DNA of 64,000 bases from Muriicola jejuensis (GTDB taxonomy: Bacteria > Bacteroidota > Bacteroidia > Flavobacteriales > Flavobacteriaceae), in contig NZ_JAABOP010000004.1 in the NCBI RefSeq assembly GCF_010671595.1, positions 186,001 through 250,000 of the forward strand, in the 5' to 3' direction. Positions within the stretch are counted from its first letter, which is position 1; each line of letters begins with the position of its first letter. The translations under genes and the position numbers were made by a program. This document shows positions 51,657-60,356 of the stretch, piece by piece. Below the pieces are notes generated by a model that had not been told where the DNA came from, made no database searches, and saw nothing but the letters and a program-made list of their open reading frames with translations.

Positions 51657-52400
51657 TTATTCTTTGATAAACACCATACAATGCTGCCAGGGCAGGTTGC
51701 CGATGTTCTTTTCTAATTTGAAACCCGCGGCCGCCATTTCCCTGACAGCCTGACTCTCGGTCATTTTGTGAACTTTTTTGATAGGAACTTCACGATCCTC
51801 TCCCCTGTATTCGATCAAATACAACTTCCCTCCAGGTCTCAGCGCTTTTTTAACGGACGTCATCATCTCAACGGGATAGGCAAATTCATGGTAAACATCC
51901 ACCATCAAGATTTTATCGACCGAATTGGCTGGCAGGTTTATCTCTTTCTCGCTCCCTTTGACAACCTCGACGTTTGCTGTTTTTTCACGCTCCTTTTTCG
52001 CCCTCAGTGCGACTAACATCCCTTCCTGTACATCCACGGCATATACCGTTCCCTCCTGGGTCATTTGGGCCATTTTAAATACATGATACCCTGAACCCGC
52101 CCCGATATCTGCAATGTCATCCCCTGGTCCGATCTCCATATTCTCGAGAAGTAGACTTGTCTTTTCTTCATTTCCCCGTTCGGGTCGTTCGAGCCAGGAT
52201 ATGCCCTGATACCCCATCACGTAAGCAATCTCCCGGCCCATATACCATTTGCCGATCCCATTGGGGTCTCCCTGTTTGAAGGTATAAATGCCATCCTGCT
52301 TTTCGCCCTGAGATATGCAGGATTCTGAGGAAAATAGACCCACAGTGAAAAGAGTACATAACAGAAATCTATTAAAATGTAAGTTGTAAGTTAAGCTCAT
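51657..52400 (-). CDS. SAM-dependent methyltransferase with an export signal
   Basis: 247 residues. Class I Rossmann methyltransferase: motif I DIADIGAGSGYHVFKMAQ near residue 94, acidic loop VYAVDVQEGML, and KILMVDVYHEFAYP. The end QHCMVFIKE is a normal final strand. Unusually, residues 1-30 (NRFLLCTLFTVGLFSSESCIS) look like a signal peptide or poor lipobox, predicting a periplasmic or membrane-bound protein. SAM is not expected in the periplasm. A later start, for example near Met54, would remove the signal but also conserved-looking sequence. Confidence 0.85.
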   Translation of the reverse strand: MSLTYNLHFNRFLLCTLFTVGLFSSESCISQGEKQDGIYTFKQGDPNGIGKWYMGREIAYVMGYQGISWLERPERGNEEKTSLLLENMEIGPGDDIADIGAGSGYHVFKMAQMTQEGTVYAVDVQEGMLVALRAKKEREKTANVEVVKGSEKEINLPANSVDKILMVDVYHEFAYPVEMMTSVKKALRPGGKLYLIEYRGEDREVPIKKVHKMTESQAVREMAAAGFKLEKNIGNLPWQHCMVFIKE

Positions 52401-52415
52401 TGGATCTTTTTGTTG

Positions 52416-53411
52416 TCAGGTAAGTTCATTGGTAAGTGCCCGGCCTTCACGGTATTCCGTGATATTACCGATTGTGGTCAGGGTGATCTCCTCCATGGCC
52501 TCCCTGGTAAAATACGCCTGGTGAGAGGTGATCAGTACATTGGGGTAACTGTTGAGCCTGAGGATCAGGTCGTCCTCGATGATCATCTCGGACATGTCTT
52601 TAAAGAAGAGGTTCTCTTCCTGTTCGTACACATCGATCCCCAGGAAGCCTATCTTTTTGTCGGCCAACCCTTTCAGTATATCCTGGGTATTGATCAGTCC
52701 GCCCCTGCTCGTATTGATGATCATGATTCCGTCCTTCATCTTCGAAAGTGAATCCCGGTTGATCATATGCCAGGTCTCCGGGTTGAGCGGGCAGTGAAGG
52801 GAAATGATGTCCGATTCTCTGAAAACCGCTTCCAGCTCCTTAAATTCCACCCCCCGTGCTTTCAGCTCTTCTGAGGGATAAAGATCAAAAGCGATCACAC
52901 GGCACCCCATTCCCTGCATGATCCCGCAGAAGGTGGCACCGATCTTTCCGGTACCGATCACGCCCACAGTCTTCCCGTGGAGGTTGAAACCCATGAGTTT
53001 GTTCAAGGAAAAATTGCCTTCCCTAACCCGGTTGTATGCCTTGTGGGTCTTCCTGTTCAGGGTGAGGATCAACGCGAGGGCATGCTCTGCCACTGCCTCA
53101 GGTGAATAGGCGGGTACCCTAACTACCCTGATCCCCTTCTCCCTGGCTGCATCCAGGTCCACATTGTTGTATCCGGCACATCTCAAGGCGATCAATTTTA
53201 TCCCCATTTCTGCCAACTGTTCAACGGTGGTCCTGTCCAGGGTATCATTCACGAAAACACAGATCACCTCGTATCCTGCGGCCAGGTTAACGGTATCCCT
53301 GTTCAATGGGGAATCGAAATAGGTGAACTGGAGTTCTTCTTTATTGGTATATCGATCAAAATATTCCTGATCATAGGGTTTGGTGTTGAAGACGGCAATT
53401 TTAACCTTCAT
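52416..53411 (-). CDS. D-2-hydroxyacid dehydrogenase (D-lactate dehydrogenase-like)
   Basis: 331 residues, LdhA-type NAD-dependent reduction of pyruvate or other 2-oxo acids to the D-hydroxy acid. NAD loop GVIGTGKIGATFCGIMQGMG near residue 150. Catalytic Arg in ALRCAGYNNVD, Glu in GIDVYEQEENLFF, and His in TSHQAYFTREAM. The EEN.FF segment is typical of fermentative LdhA rather than of PGDH or glyoxylate reductase. It is separated from the methyltransferase gene by 15 bases. It has a good candidate promoter at 53442-53475. Confidence 0.92.
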   Translation of the reverse strand: MKVKIAVFNTKPYDQEYFDRYTNKEELQFTYFDSPLNRDTVNLAAGYEVICVFVNDTLDRTTVEQLAEMGIKLIALRCAGYNNVDLDAAREKGIRVVRVPAYSPEAVAEHALALILTLNRKTHKAYNRVREGNFSLNKLMGFNLHGKTVGVIGTGKIGATFCGIMQGMGCRVIAFDLYPSEELKARGVEFKELEAVFRESDIISLHCPLNPETWHMINRDSLSKMKDGIMIINTSRGGLINTQDILKGLADKKIGFLGIDVYEQEENLFFKDMSEMIIEDDLILRLNSYPNVLITSHQAYFTREAMEEITLTTIGNITEYREGRALTNELT

Positions 53412-53441
53412 AAACGCTCAAATAAGTAAGATTAACAGGCG

Positions 53442-53475
53442 CGAAGATACTATTTGTTGCCCAAAAAGAGATCAA
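53442..53475 (-). promoter_or_regulatory. Candidate promoter of the D-2-hydroxyacid dehydrogenase
   Basis: Minus strand: TTG (53475-53473), 23-base spacer, TATCTTCG (53449-53442; 7 of 8), 30 bases before the ATG. Confidence 0.42.
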
Positions 53476-53635
53476 GGAAAGGGTTTCAGCCGGGCAAAGA
53501 ATTGATTGTTTTACTAGCCGATTTACAAGGATCTTAGCCATTAACCGAAAGGCAACAATAAAGTACTATGTTAAAGTAGTGAACATACAAGCAGAACTAG
53601 CCCTTACTAATTAACTTTAAAGGTATTCAATGTAT

Positions 53636-53667
53636 TTGGCTCGCGTGTTAATGTTTTAATAAATTCG
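53636..53667 (+). promoter_or_regulatory. Candidate promoter of the GLPGLI-TonB receptor pair
   Basis: TTG at 53636-53638, 21-base spacer, TAAATTCG at 53660-53667 (7 of 8 to TAnnTTTG). Confidence 0.42.
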
Positions 53668-53697
53668 AAATTTTTGTTTAATGTTTAACTATATTCG
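53648..53697 (+). repeat. Near-duplicate 20-base element with a 30-base period
   Basis: Copy 1 is 53648-53667 and copy 2 is 53678-53697; 17 of 20 bases agree. Both begin TTAATGTTT and end in a -7-like box (TAAATTCG, TATATTCG). Copy 2 ends 23 bases before the ATG. It may be a duplicated promoter or a pair of operator sites. Confidence 0.5.
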
Positions 53698-53720
53698 CTC
53701 AACAATTTAACAAATTAACC

Positions 53721-54548
53721 ATGCAATCCTATACTTCTTCCTTCTTTCTTATCCTCGCGGTACTTATCGCATCTACCACCATGTACAGCCAGGATTTTCA
53801 GGGTCAGGCCACCTATTTTTCGAAATCAAAACTGGAATTGGGTTCCTGGGGAGCCCGGATGAGTGAGGCTCAGAAAAAGCAGGTACAGGCACGACTTAAA
53901 AACAGATTGGAGAAGACGTACGTTCTATCTTTCAATCGGGAGGAATCCCATTTTGACGAAAAGGATAAACTCGATGCCATATCCGGTGCCACAGATTCCT
54001 GGGGCAGCAATTTCTCACCCGGAGAGCAATACAAGAACATCTCCGAAGGATCCCTGGTACAGAGTCAGGAATTTTACGGTAAACTATTCCTGGTAAGGGA
54101 TAAACTCCCAACCATAGATTGGAAAATGGGTAAGGAAACCAAAAAGATCGGCGACTATCTATGCATCAAGGCGACTGCCCAGATTCCAACGGATCAGCTC
54201 ACCTGGTACGACTTTTCCTGGGGCCAACTCAGGAACGAAAACGATGAATCGGATGAAGAATCATCCGAAGTCCAAACAGACATGACTGAAGTTGAGGCCT
54301 GGTACACCCCTCAGATCCCTGTGGGACACGGGCCAGGGGAATACTGGGGACTTCCGGGACTCATCCTGGAGGTGAGCGCCGGAAATACCATCATGCTGTG
54401 CTCCAAGATCGTGATGAATCCAAGGGAAAGACTGGAGATCGAAGCTCCTGAAAAAGGAAAAGAGATCACCAAAATGGAATACAAGGAGACTATCACGAAC
54501 AAAATGAAGGAAATGAGGGATAACCGCGGCAGGAGAAGAAGCCGTTAA
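53721..54548 (+). CDS. GLPGLI-family secreted protein
   Basis: 275 residues. Signal peptide about 1-23 (ending TMYSQ). The family name motif is exact: GEYWGLPGLILEVSAGN near residue 210. Pattern features VEAWYTPQIPVGHGP and a charged C-terminus (KMKEMRDNRGRRRSR) are typical. These Bacteroidota proteins are exported, of unknown function, and often encoded beside TonB-dependent receptor-like proteins, as here (41 bases upstream of one). Confidence 0.93.
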   Translation: MQSYTSSFFLILAVLIASTTMYSQDFQGQATYFSKSKLELGSWGARMSEAQKKQVQARLKNRLEKTYVLSFNREESHFDEKDKLDAISGATDSWGSNFSPGEQYKNISEGSLVQSQEFYGKLFLVRDKLPTIDWKMGKETKKIGDYLCIKATAQIPTDQLTWYDFSWGQLRNENDESDEESSEVQTDMTEVEAWYTPQIPVGHGPGEYWGLPGLILEVSAGNTIMLCSKIVMNPRERLEIEAPEKGKEITKMEYKETITNKMKEMRDNRGRRRSR

Positions 54549-54589
54549 TAACTTTCAACCTTTCCCACTCTATCCATTTCCACAACTAC

Positions 54590-57304
54590 ATGAAGTATTT
54601 CCCCTTATTCCTCTTACTTGCGATCACACAGTTATCTCTGGCGCAGGTCAGATTCGACGGTGTGGTGAGGGACTCACTGAATGAGCCTCTCTATCTGGCC
54701 AACGTGATTGCCCTGGATACTACAACCAACGAACTGGCCTCCTATGCAATCACCAACGAGCAAGGACGATTTAGATTAGAACTCGCCGAGAACGGAACCT
54801 TTGAGATCCAGATCAGCTATGTGGGGATGAAAACTTTAAAAGAGGTCGTTCAAACCTCAGGGGAGGATATCAACAGGGAATTCTTCCTGGCCCTGGAAAA
54901 CGCACTTGATGCCGTGGAGGTCGTCTCGGAGATTCCTGTTTCCGTGGTAGGTGACACCGTGGTATACGATGCGGATTCTTTTCAAAATGGCACGGAAAGG
55001 AAACTGGAAGATGTGCTTGAAAAACTGCCGGGTGTTGAGATCAACGAGGATGGACAGGTAGAAGTAGAAGGCAAGGTGGTGAACAAGATCATGGTAAACG
55101 GAAAGGACTTCTTTGACGGGGATACCAAGCTGGCTACCAAAAATATCCCTTCCAAAGCCGTGGACAAGATCCAGGTCCTGCGCAATTATTCGGAAGTGGG
55201 GCAACTGAGCAGCGTAGCTAACAACCAGGATAATGTGGCCATGAATATCAAGCTCAAGGAAGGGAAGGAAAACTTCTGGTTCGGCAATATAACGGCCGGT
55301 GCCGGGACAGCCCCTAACAATGAGCTCTATCTGCTTCAGCCCAAATTATTCTATTACAGCCCGAAATACAGCCTCAACTTTATAGGGGACCTGAACAATA
55401 CGGGGGAGGTAGCCCTCACCCGCAGGGACATCCGAAATTTCGGGGGAGGCTTCCGATCCCCGAGTCGCACCAGCGGCACAGACCTCAATCTGGGGGATAA
55501 CAGCCTTAACTTTCTGACCTCCCAGAACAATGCACTGGAGATCGAGAACAAACTGGCAACCGGCAATTTCAGTTACTCCCCTACGGAATCCCTGGATCTC
55601 AGTGGATTCCTGATCTATAACAGCAGTCGAATCCTCTCGAGGGAGACGAGCCTTATCCGATATACCGATCCGGAGCTTGGCATTCCCGATGAGGCCACGG
55701 ACCAATCGAGCAGGGAAAGATCTAATCAGGGCCTTTTAAAACTCAGTGCTTCCTTCCAACCCAACCTGAACAACCAACTCGATTACGATATTTTAGGGCG
55801 TATCTCAAATGATGCTCAAAATCAGACACTTTTTTCTTCTGTAGTGGGGAATACACTTCAGTCGGACAGGGTAAAACCATTCAGCATCAACCAGAATCTC
55901 AATTATTACTACACCCTGGATGAGAACAATATTTTTGCGCTGGAAGCTCAGCATCTGATTCGTGATGAGGATCCCTTTTACAATGCACTGCTGGTCAATG
56001 ATCCCATTGGAGCAGACGCTTTCGACCCTACTGCAGAAGCGCTCGGGCTGGATACGTCCCAGAATACCTATGATCTGAATCAAAACCGGCGTATCCAATC
56101 TAACCAGTTGGATGCCAAACTCGACTATTACCATATCCTAAATGCCCAAAGCAATTTGAATCTTACCCTGGGCACCATTCTGAGCAGGCAGGAATTCAAT
56201 TCGGACATCTTCCAGTTCCTGGAGGATGGTACTCAGTTCGATCCTACCCCCACCTTTAATGACGGCTTGGCTGTCAATGATACGGAGTACGTCTTCAGCG
56301 ACATCTACCTAGGGGCCCACTACAGGCTAAAAACCGGGAAATTTACGATCACCCCTGGATTCTCCGTTCACGCCTACGGCAATAAGAATACCCAGTTCGG
56401 TGAGCTCTTTCAGGATAATTTCTTTCGGTTCCTGCCCGATTTTGAGACCCGTATCCAATTCAAAAAAAGCGAGGCGCTCACCCTCAGTTATGACATGCGT
56501 AATCAGTTTACAGACGTGACCCGCCTGGCGAGAGGCCTGGTCCTGAACAATTTCAACAACATCCAATTCGGTGAGCCCGACCTGCAAAACGCCTTGTCGC
56601 ACAACGTCAGTCTTTTCTACAGCAGTTTTAACCTTTTCAACTATACCAACGTCTTCGCGCGTGCCGCCTATACCAGCAATATCGATCAGATCCGCAGCCT
56701 GACGAATTTTGAAAGTGTGATCCGAACCAGTACCTTTTTCAATTCGAATTTTGCGGATGAGAATGTGAATGTCTTTGGTAGAGTGCAGCGCACGTTCGGA
56801 AAGATCCGGGCTTCCCTCAATGCCAGCTTCAATTACAGCAAGATCAATCAGTTTATCCAGGGGCAGCAGTCGCTGAATGAAGGGTATACCCAGACCTACA
56901 CACCGGAGCTTCGGACCAATTATAAAGTAGCACCGAATGTGAGTTTACAGTATCGCTACAGTGTGACGAACAATAATCAGGGAGGTGGAAAGACCACCTT
57001 CGTCACCAATGCGCCTTCCGTTGAATTCGATGCCTATATCTGGAAGTCCGTCACCTTCCGTACCAATTACACCTATACCAATCAGGACCTGGGCAACGGT
57101 CAGTCCCAATCGTTCCAGAACTGGGATGCAACCCTCTCCTACCGGAAAGACAGGGATGCTAAATGGGAATATGAGATCCGGGCCACCAACCTGCTCGATA
57201 TAGATTCACAGGTCAGGAACAGTGCCAATAACATCTCCGTATTCTCCTCCGAGACCTTTATTCAGCCTCGTTTCGTAACCTTTAGATTGATCTACACGCT
57301 TTAG
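54590..57304 (+). CDS. TonB-dependent receptor-like outer-membrane protein
   Basis: 904 residues. Signal peptide about 1-18 (ending LSLAQ). The N-terminal carboxypeptidase-regulatory-like beta domain is at about 20-100 (FDGVVRDSLNEPLYLANVIA). A plug-like domain spans about 110-225 (LEDVLEKLPGVEINEDGQVE; KNIPSKAVDKIQVLRNYSEV). A long beta-barrel runs to the C-terminal FVTFRLIYTL. No TonB box is evident. It belongs to the 'outer membrane beta-barrel' group that lacks a SusD partner and pairs with GLPGLI proteins. The substrate is unknown; peptide or metal handling has been suggested for such pairs. Confidence 0.9.
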   Translation: MKYFPLFLLLAITQLSLAQVRFDGVVRDSLNEPLYLANVIALDTTTNELASYAITNEQGRFRLELAENGTFEIQISYVGMKTLKEVVQTSGEDINREFFLALENALDAVEVVSEIPVSVVGDTVVYDADSFQNGTERKLEDVLEKLPGVEINEDGQVEVEGKVVNKIMVNGKDFFDGDTKLATKNIPSKAVDKIQVLRNYSEVGQLSSVANNQDNVAMNIKLKEGKENFWFGNITAGAGTAPNNELYLLQPKLFYYSPKYSLNFIGDLNNTGEVALTRRDIRNFGGGFRSPSRTSGTDLNLGDNSLNFLTSQNNALEIENKLATGNFSYSPTESLDLSGFLIYNSSRILSRETSLIRYTDPELGIPDEATDQSSRERSNQGLLKLSASFQPNLNNQLDYDILGRISNDAQNQTLFSSVVGNTLQSDRVKPFSINQNLNYYYTLDENNIFALEAQHLIRDEDPFYNALLVNDPIGADAFDPTAEALGLDTSQNTYDLNQNRRIQSNQLDAKLDYYHILNAQSNLNLTLGTILSRQEFNSDIFQFLEDGTQFDPTPTFNDGLAVNDTEYVFSDIYLGAHYRLKTGKFTITPGFSVHAYGNKNTQFGELFQDNFFRFLPDFETRIQFKKSEALTLSYDMRNQFTDVTRLARGLVLNNFNNIQFGEPDLQNALSHNVSLFYSSFNLFNYTNVFARAAYTSNIDQIRSLTNFESVIRTSTFFNSNFADENVNVFGRVQRTFGKIRASLNASFNYSKINQFIQGQQSLNEGYTQTYTPELRTNYKVAPNVSLQYRYSVTNNNQGGGKTTFVTNAPSVEFDAYIWKSVTFRTNYTYTNQDLGNGQSQSFQNWDATLSYRKDRDAKWEYEIRATNLLDIDSQVRNSANNISVFSSETFIQPRFVTFRLIYTL

Positions 57305-57382
57305 GGCATATTTGGCGAAAAGTGATAAGAGAGTTTATTCCACTCATCTATCCGTCAAAATCTTGAATTCAATGGTGTTCAT

Positions 57383-57754
57383 TCAAACATGCTGATCTAT
57401 GAGGATCGTATTCCCGTCCGGGTCCATCACCACAAAACTGCCGGGGCCCTGAGCACTTTCATCCACCTCGCTTACCGGTGTGATTCCCTTGCTTTTCAAA
57501 GTCTTCTGTATCTCCCGGACATCATCGAAAACCGGTAGTTTCTCAGCACTTTGGTTCCAGCCCGGGTTAAAGGTGAGGATATTGTTCTCAAACATACCCT
57601 GAAAAAGCCCTATTAGGGTATCCCCGTTCTTCATGATCAGGTAATTCTTTTGAAGATCCCCCGCAAAGGGTTGAAACCCGAGATGTTCATAAAAATCTTT
57701 GGATGCCTTGAGGTCCTTTACGCTCAGGCTGATAGAGAAAGCGCCTAGTTTCAT
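57383..57754 (-). CDS. VOC-family (glyoxalase-fold) protein
   Basis: 123 residues, two beta-alpha-beta-beta-beta modules. LGAFSISLSVKDLKASKDFY at the N-terminus, IMKNGDTLIGLFQG, and DPDGNTILIDQHV at the C-terminus. Members include glyoxalases, dioxygenases and resistance proteins. The first metal residue position is Ser rather than His (AFSIS), so a metal enzyme role is doubtful. It lies 19 bases after the DUF2200 gene. Confidence 0.85.
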   Translation of the reverse strand: MKLGAFSISLSVKDLKASKDFYEHLGFQPFAGDLQKNYLIMKNGDTLIGLFQGMFENNILTFNPGWNQSAEKLPVFDDVREIQKTLKSKGITPVSEVDESAQGPGSFVVMDPDGNTILIDQHV

Positions 57755-57773
57755 ATTTCTACTTTATTAGTGA

Positions 57774-58139
57774 TTATGGTTTCCTCAAGATTTTATCCAT
57801 GGCCTTGCTTTTCGCCAATTCATCCACGAGCTTATCGAGGTATCGGACCTGACGCGTGACCGGATTTTCAATTTCCTCTACGCGGTACCCACAGATGACC
57901 CCTTTGATCATTCCGGCATTCGGATTGAGGGTAGCCTTGTCAAAGAATTGTTCAAAGGTTGATTTCTTAGCGATGTGTTCCTGCAAAGTGGCCTCATCAA
58001 AGGTGGTAAGCCATTCGATGACCTCGTGGAGTTCCTCTCTCGTCCTGCCCTTTTTTTCAACCTTTGCCAGGTAATGAGGATAGACCGAGGAGAAGATCAT
58101 ATTGGCGATTCTCTCGTCGTGATGGCTTGTGTCTTTCAC
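57774..58139 (-). CDS. DUF2200-family protein
   Basis: 121 residues from a GTG at 58139 (MKDTSHHDERIANMIFSSVY); a TTG frame to 58166 adds 9 residues that the family lacks. The core VEKKGRTREELHEVIEWLT, TLNPNAGMIKGVICGYRVEE and RQVRYLDKLVDELAK is strongly characteristic of DUF2200. Soluble, function unknown. Probably co-transcribed with the VOC gene. Confidence 0.88.
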   Translation of the reverse strand: MKDTSHHDERIANMIFSSVYPHYLAKVEKKGRTREELHEVIEWLTTFDEATLQEHIAKKSTFEQFFDKATLNPNAGMIKGVICGYRVEEIENPVTRQVRYLDKLVDELAKSKAMDKILRKP

Positions 58140-58293
58140 GATATCTGTGTTGCTATACCCCCTCAAGTTAAAAAATTTCCGCCTACAGACCGTCTTGCCG
58201 TGAGGGTATTCCGGTTTTTGTTGACCGCTAATCCCCTGGTTCCTTCACGATTCCAGTAATTTTTCTCCTTTTGGGAGGGAAACCGGTTTTTAT

Positions 58294-59247
58294 ATGATAG
58301 CTTTGCATAAAGCACGGGATTTTATCAAAAACGCCACACTTACCTTAGAAGGACTCCTCCAATTAAATTTTAACACGATTATCTGGATAGCCGCCCCCAT
58401 CATGTTCAGCCTGGTGGCTTTGGAATATTATTTTTCCTACAAACAACAGAGGAAGCTCTATCACGGCAAGGATTTCCTCGCTTCCTCGGCCATCGGATTC
58501 GGGAACCTCTTTGTCAATGCCCTTACCAAGGTCGGGATCTTTTACATTGTGGTGGTCTGCTACAATCTGACCCCCTGGACCATCCCCCATACCTGGTGGT
58601 CCTATATTCTGTGTTTTTTCACCCTGGATCTCGTCCGGTACTGGTCGCACAGGATCTCACATAAACAACGTTTCTGGTGGTCTACCCACGTGGTACACCA
58701 CAGCTCCAAGTTCTACAATTTCTCCACCTCTTTCAGGCTGTCCTGGGTTCAAAACCTGAAACTGGTATTTTTTGTACCCGTTTTCATGATGAGCTTCGAC
58801 CCGGTGGTATTCATCATCGTTCATCAACTCGAGATCCTCTACCAGTTCTGGATACATACCGAACTCATACGAAAACTTCCCCGGCCCATTGAATACATTT
58901 TCGTGACCCCGTCTCACCACCGAGTCCATCATGCCACCAACGAGAATTATATCGACAAGAATTTCGGTTCTACGCTGATCATATGGGATCGCATTTTCGG
59001 CACTTTCCAGGAAGAGAAGGAACAGGCAGTCTACGGGATCACCAAACCGGTGGATTCATTCAACCCCGTCTATCTGGTCTTCCACGCCTGGGGAGATCTC
59101 ATCAGGGATATCTGGAATCGCCCGCTAAAGACCTGGAACATCCTCTTTGGCAGCCCTACGGCATGGGAACGAAAACAGGTTCAAAAGGTGGAATTCAAAA
59201 AGAAGTTTTCGGTAGCCAAAGAAGAATACGAGGATATTCCAGCCTGA
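58294..59247 (+). CDS. Sterol desaturase / fatty-acid hydroxylase superfamily membrane protein
   Basis: 317 residues with about 5 hydrophobic segments. The di-iron histidine boxes are in order: HRISHKQ (HxxxH) near residue 120, HVVHHSSK (HxxHH) near 134, and HRVHHATN (HxxHH) near 210. LVRYWSHRISHKQRFWWSTH is very typical. Relatives hydroxylate fatty acids, carotenoids, alkylglycerols or sterols using O2. There are no neighbouring genes that fix the substrate. It is convergent with the SlyD-like gene. Confidence 0.9.
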   Translation: MIALHKARDFIKNATLTLEGLLQLNFNTIIWIAAPIMFSLVALEYYFSYKQQRKLYHGKDFLASSAIGFGNLFVNALTKVGIFYIVVVCYNLTPWTIPHTWWSYILCFFTLDLVRYWSHRISHKQRFWWSTHVVHHSSKFYNFSTSFRLSWVQNLKLVFFVPVFMMSFDPVVFIIVHQLEILYQFWIHTELIRKLPRPIEYIFVTPSHHRVHHATNENYIDKNFGSTLIIWDRIFGTFQEEKEQAVYGITKPVDSFNPVYLVFHAWGDLIRDIWNRPLKTWNILFGSPTAWERKQVQKVEFKKKFSVAKEEYEDIPA

Positions 59248-59290
59248 CCAATTGAAGGCTGGTATCAAGGGTCACTTCGTTCTTTCTTCC

Positions 59291-59329
59291 AATAAAAAAC
59301 CACGTGCCGCTAAAAGTGGTCACGTGGTT
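59291..59329 (-). terminator. Terminator of the SlyD-like gene
   Basis: Perfect 9-base stem AACCACGTG (59298-59306) / CACGTGGTT (59321-59329), with further partial pairing in the loop. On the minus strand it is followed by TTTTTATT, so it should end the transcript of the gene at 59356. Confidence 0.65.
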
Positions 59330-59355
59330 CCATAAAGGTCCTTTCAAAAAAAGGA

Positions 59356-59784
59356 TTATTTTATTTCAACCAATTTGAGATCGAAAGTAAGGTCTTGCCC
59401 GGCCAGGGGATGATTTGCGTCTATAACGATGTGTTCCTCCTGAACATCGACCACCCTTAATTGCTGTTCTGAACCATCCGGCCTTGTAGCGACCAGGCCC
59501 ATCCCAACCTCGGGGGTTATGGTGTCGGGCAGGTCATTTTTGCTGACCTTTTGGAATAATTCTTCCATGACTTCTCCGTAGGCTTCTTCCTTCGGAATAA
59601 GGATGGTCTTTTCCTCATCCACTTCCATATCGATGAGCCCCTTTTCAAATCCGGGGATCAAAGCCCCCTGGCCCAGGGTCACCTCCAGGGGTTCCCTTTC
59701 CAGTGAACTGTCGAATATCTGACCGTCCGCTAATTTTCCTGTGTAATGTACCCTTATGGTATCATTCGCTTTTACTTTTCCCAT
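59356..59784 (-). CDS. FKBP-type peptidyl-prolyl isomerase, SlyD-like
   Basis: 142 residues, cytosolic. FKBP core at the N-terminus (DTIRVHYTGKLADGQIFDSS; LGQGALIPGFEKGLIDM), the inserted IF chaperone domain at about 68-118 (PKEEAYGEVMEELFQKVSKN), and the closing strand DANHPLAGQDLTFDLKLVEI, which is diagnostic of SlyD/SlpA. The His-rich metal-binding tail of E. coli SlyD is missing. It has its own promoter box and terminator. Confidence 0.92.
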   Translation of the reverse strand: MGKVKANDTIRVHYTGKLADGQIFDSSLEREPLEVTLGQGALIPGFEKGLIDMEVDEEKTILIPKEEAYGEVMEELFQKVSKNDLPDTITPEVGMGLVATRPDGSEQQLRVVDVQEEHIVIDANHPLAGQDLTFDLKLVEIK

Positions 59785-59817
59785 GTTCCTTTTTCTATGG
59801 TTTACGATTTAAAGGTG

Positions 59818-59825
59818 CAAAGGTA
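59818..59825 (-). promoter_or_regulatory. Candidate -7 box of the SlyD-like gene
   Basis: Minus strand TACCTTTG, exact TAnnTTTG, 33 bases before the ATG; no TTG at normal spacing. Confidence 0.42.
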
Positions 59826-59901
59826 CTAAGTCAAAGACGGCTTGACGAAGAATTCACCCATTTGTTGCCTCCATCCAACAAAAATGGAATACAGCGGCCT
59901 G

Positions 59902-60264
59902 TCATCCGCTCATGCTTTGTCCAAAAGTAAGGAGATTGGTATCGGGGTCCAGGAGGGAAAATTCGCGCTGCCCCCAGGGTTTGTCTTCCAATGGCCCGTT
60001 GGGATGAATCTTCACATTATCTGCAAGCAGGGAATTGTAGAGCTGGTCTATATGATCCGTTCGGATGTACACCTGTCCGTAATTCACTTTCGGATCGAGT
60101 TCCCTGAATTCGAAGAAATGGAGTTGAATGTGGTCCTTTTCCAACATCAGGTAGCCCTCGAAGTCAGTTGCTCCGAATTCCTTAAAGCCCAGCTGATTCA
60201 CATAAAAATCCCGGGTGATATCCTTATTGCGCATCGGCAATTTAGGATGTATGGCTGTTAACAT
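59902..60264 (-). CDS. VOC-family, bleomycin-resistance-like protein
   Basis: 120 residues. LTAIHPKLPMRNKDITRDFY begins the fold, then LMLEKDHIQLHFFEF, YIRTDHIDQLYNSL and the C-terminal PWGQREFSLLDPDTNLLTF, which matches the bleomycin-binding resistance group (W.q.EF...DPdgN.l.f). It is short and soluble. Actual drug binding cannot be read from the sequence. Confidence 0.88.
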   Translation of the reverse strand: MLTAIHPKLPMRNKDITRDFYVNQLGFKEFGATDFEGYLMLEKDHIQLHFFEFRELDPKVNYGQVYIRTDHIDQLYNSLLADNVKIHPNGPLEDKPWGQREFSLLDPDTNLLTFGQSMSG

Positions 60265-60356
60265 CTGTCGATCTTGAATATCCTATAGACCCCGCTCATG
60301 ACCCCGTGGGTTCAGGGAGAGGTCCTGTTACAATGAGTATAATAGAACGTGGACGA

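Larger units (their letters stand above)
53412..53720. other. 309-base divergent intergenic region
   Basis: Holds a minus-strand promoter for the dehydrogenase (53442-53475) and, at the other end, a duplicated promoter-like element for the GLPGLI gene (53636-53697). The middle (about 53480-53630) shows no coding frame or repeat that I can see. Confidence 0.6.
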
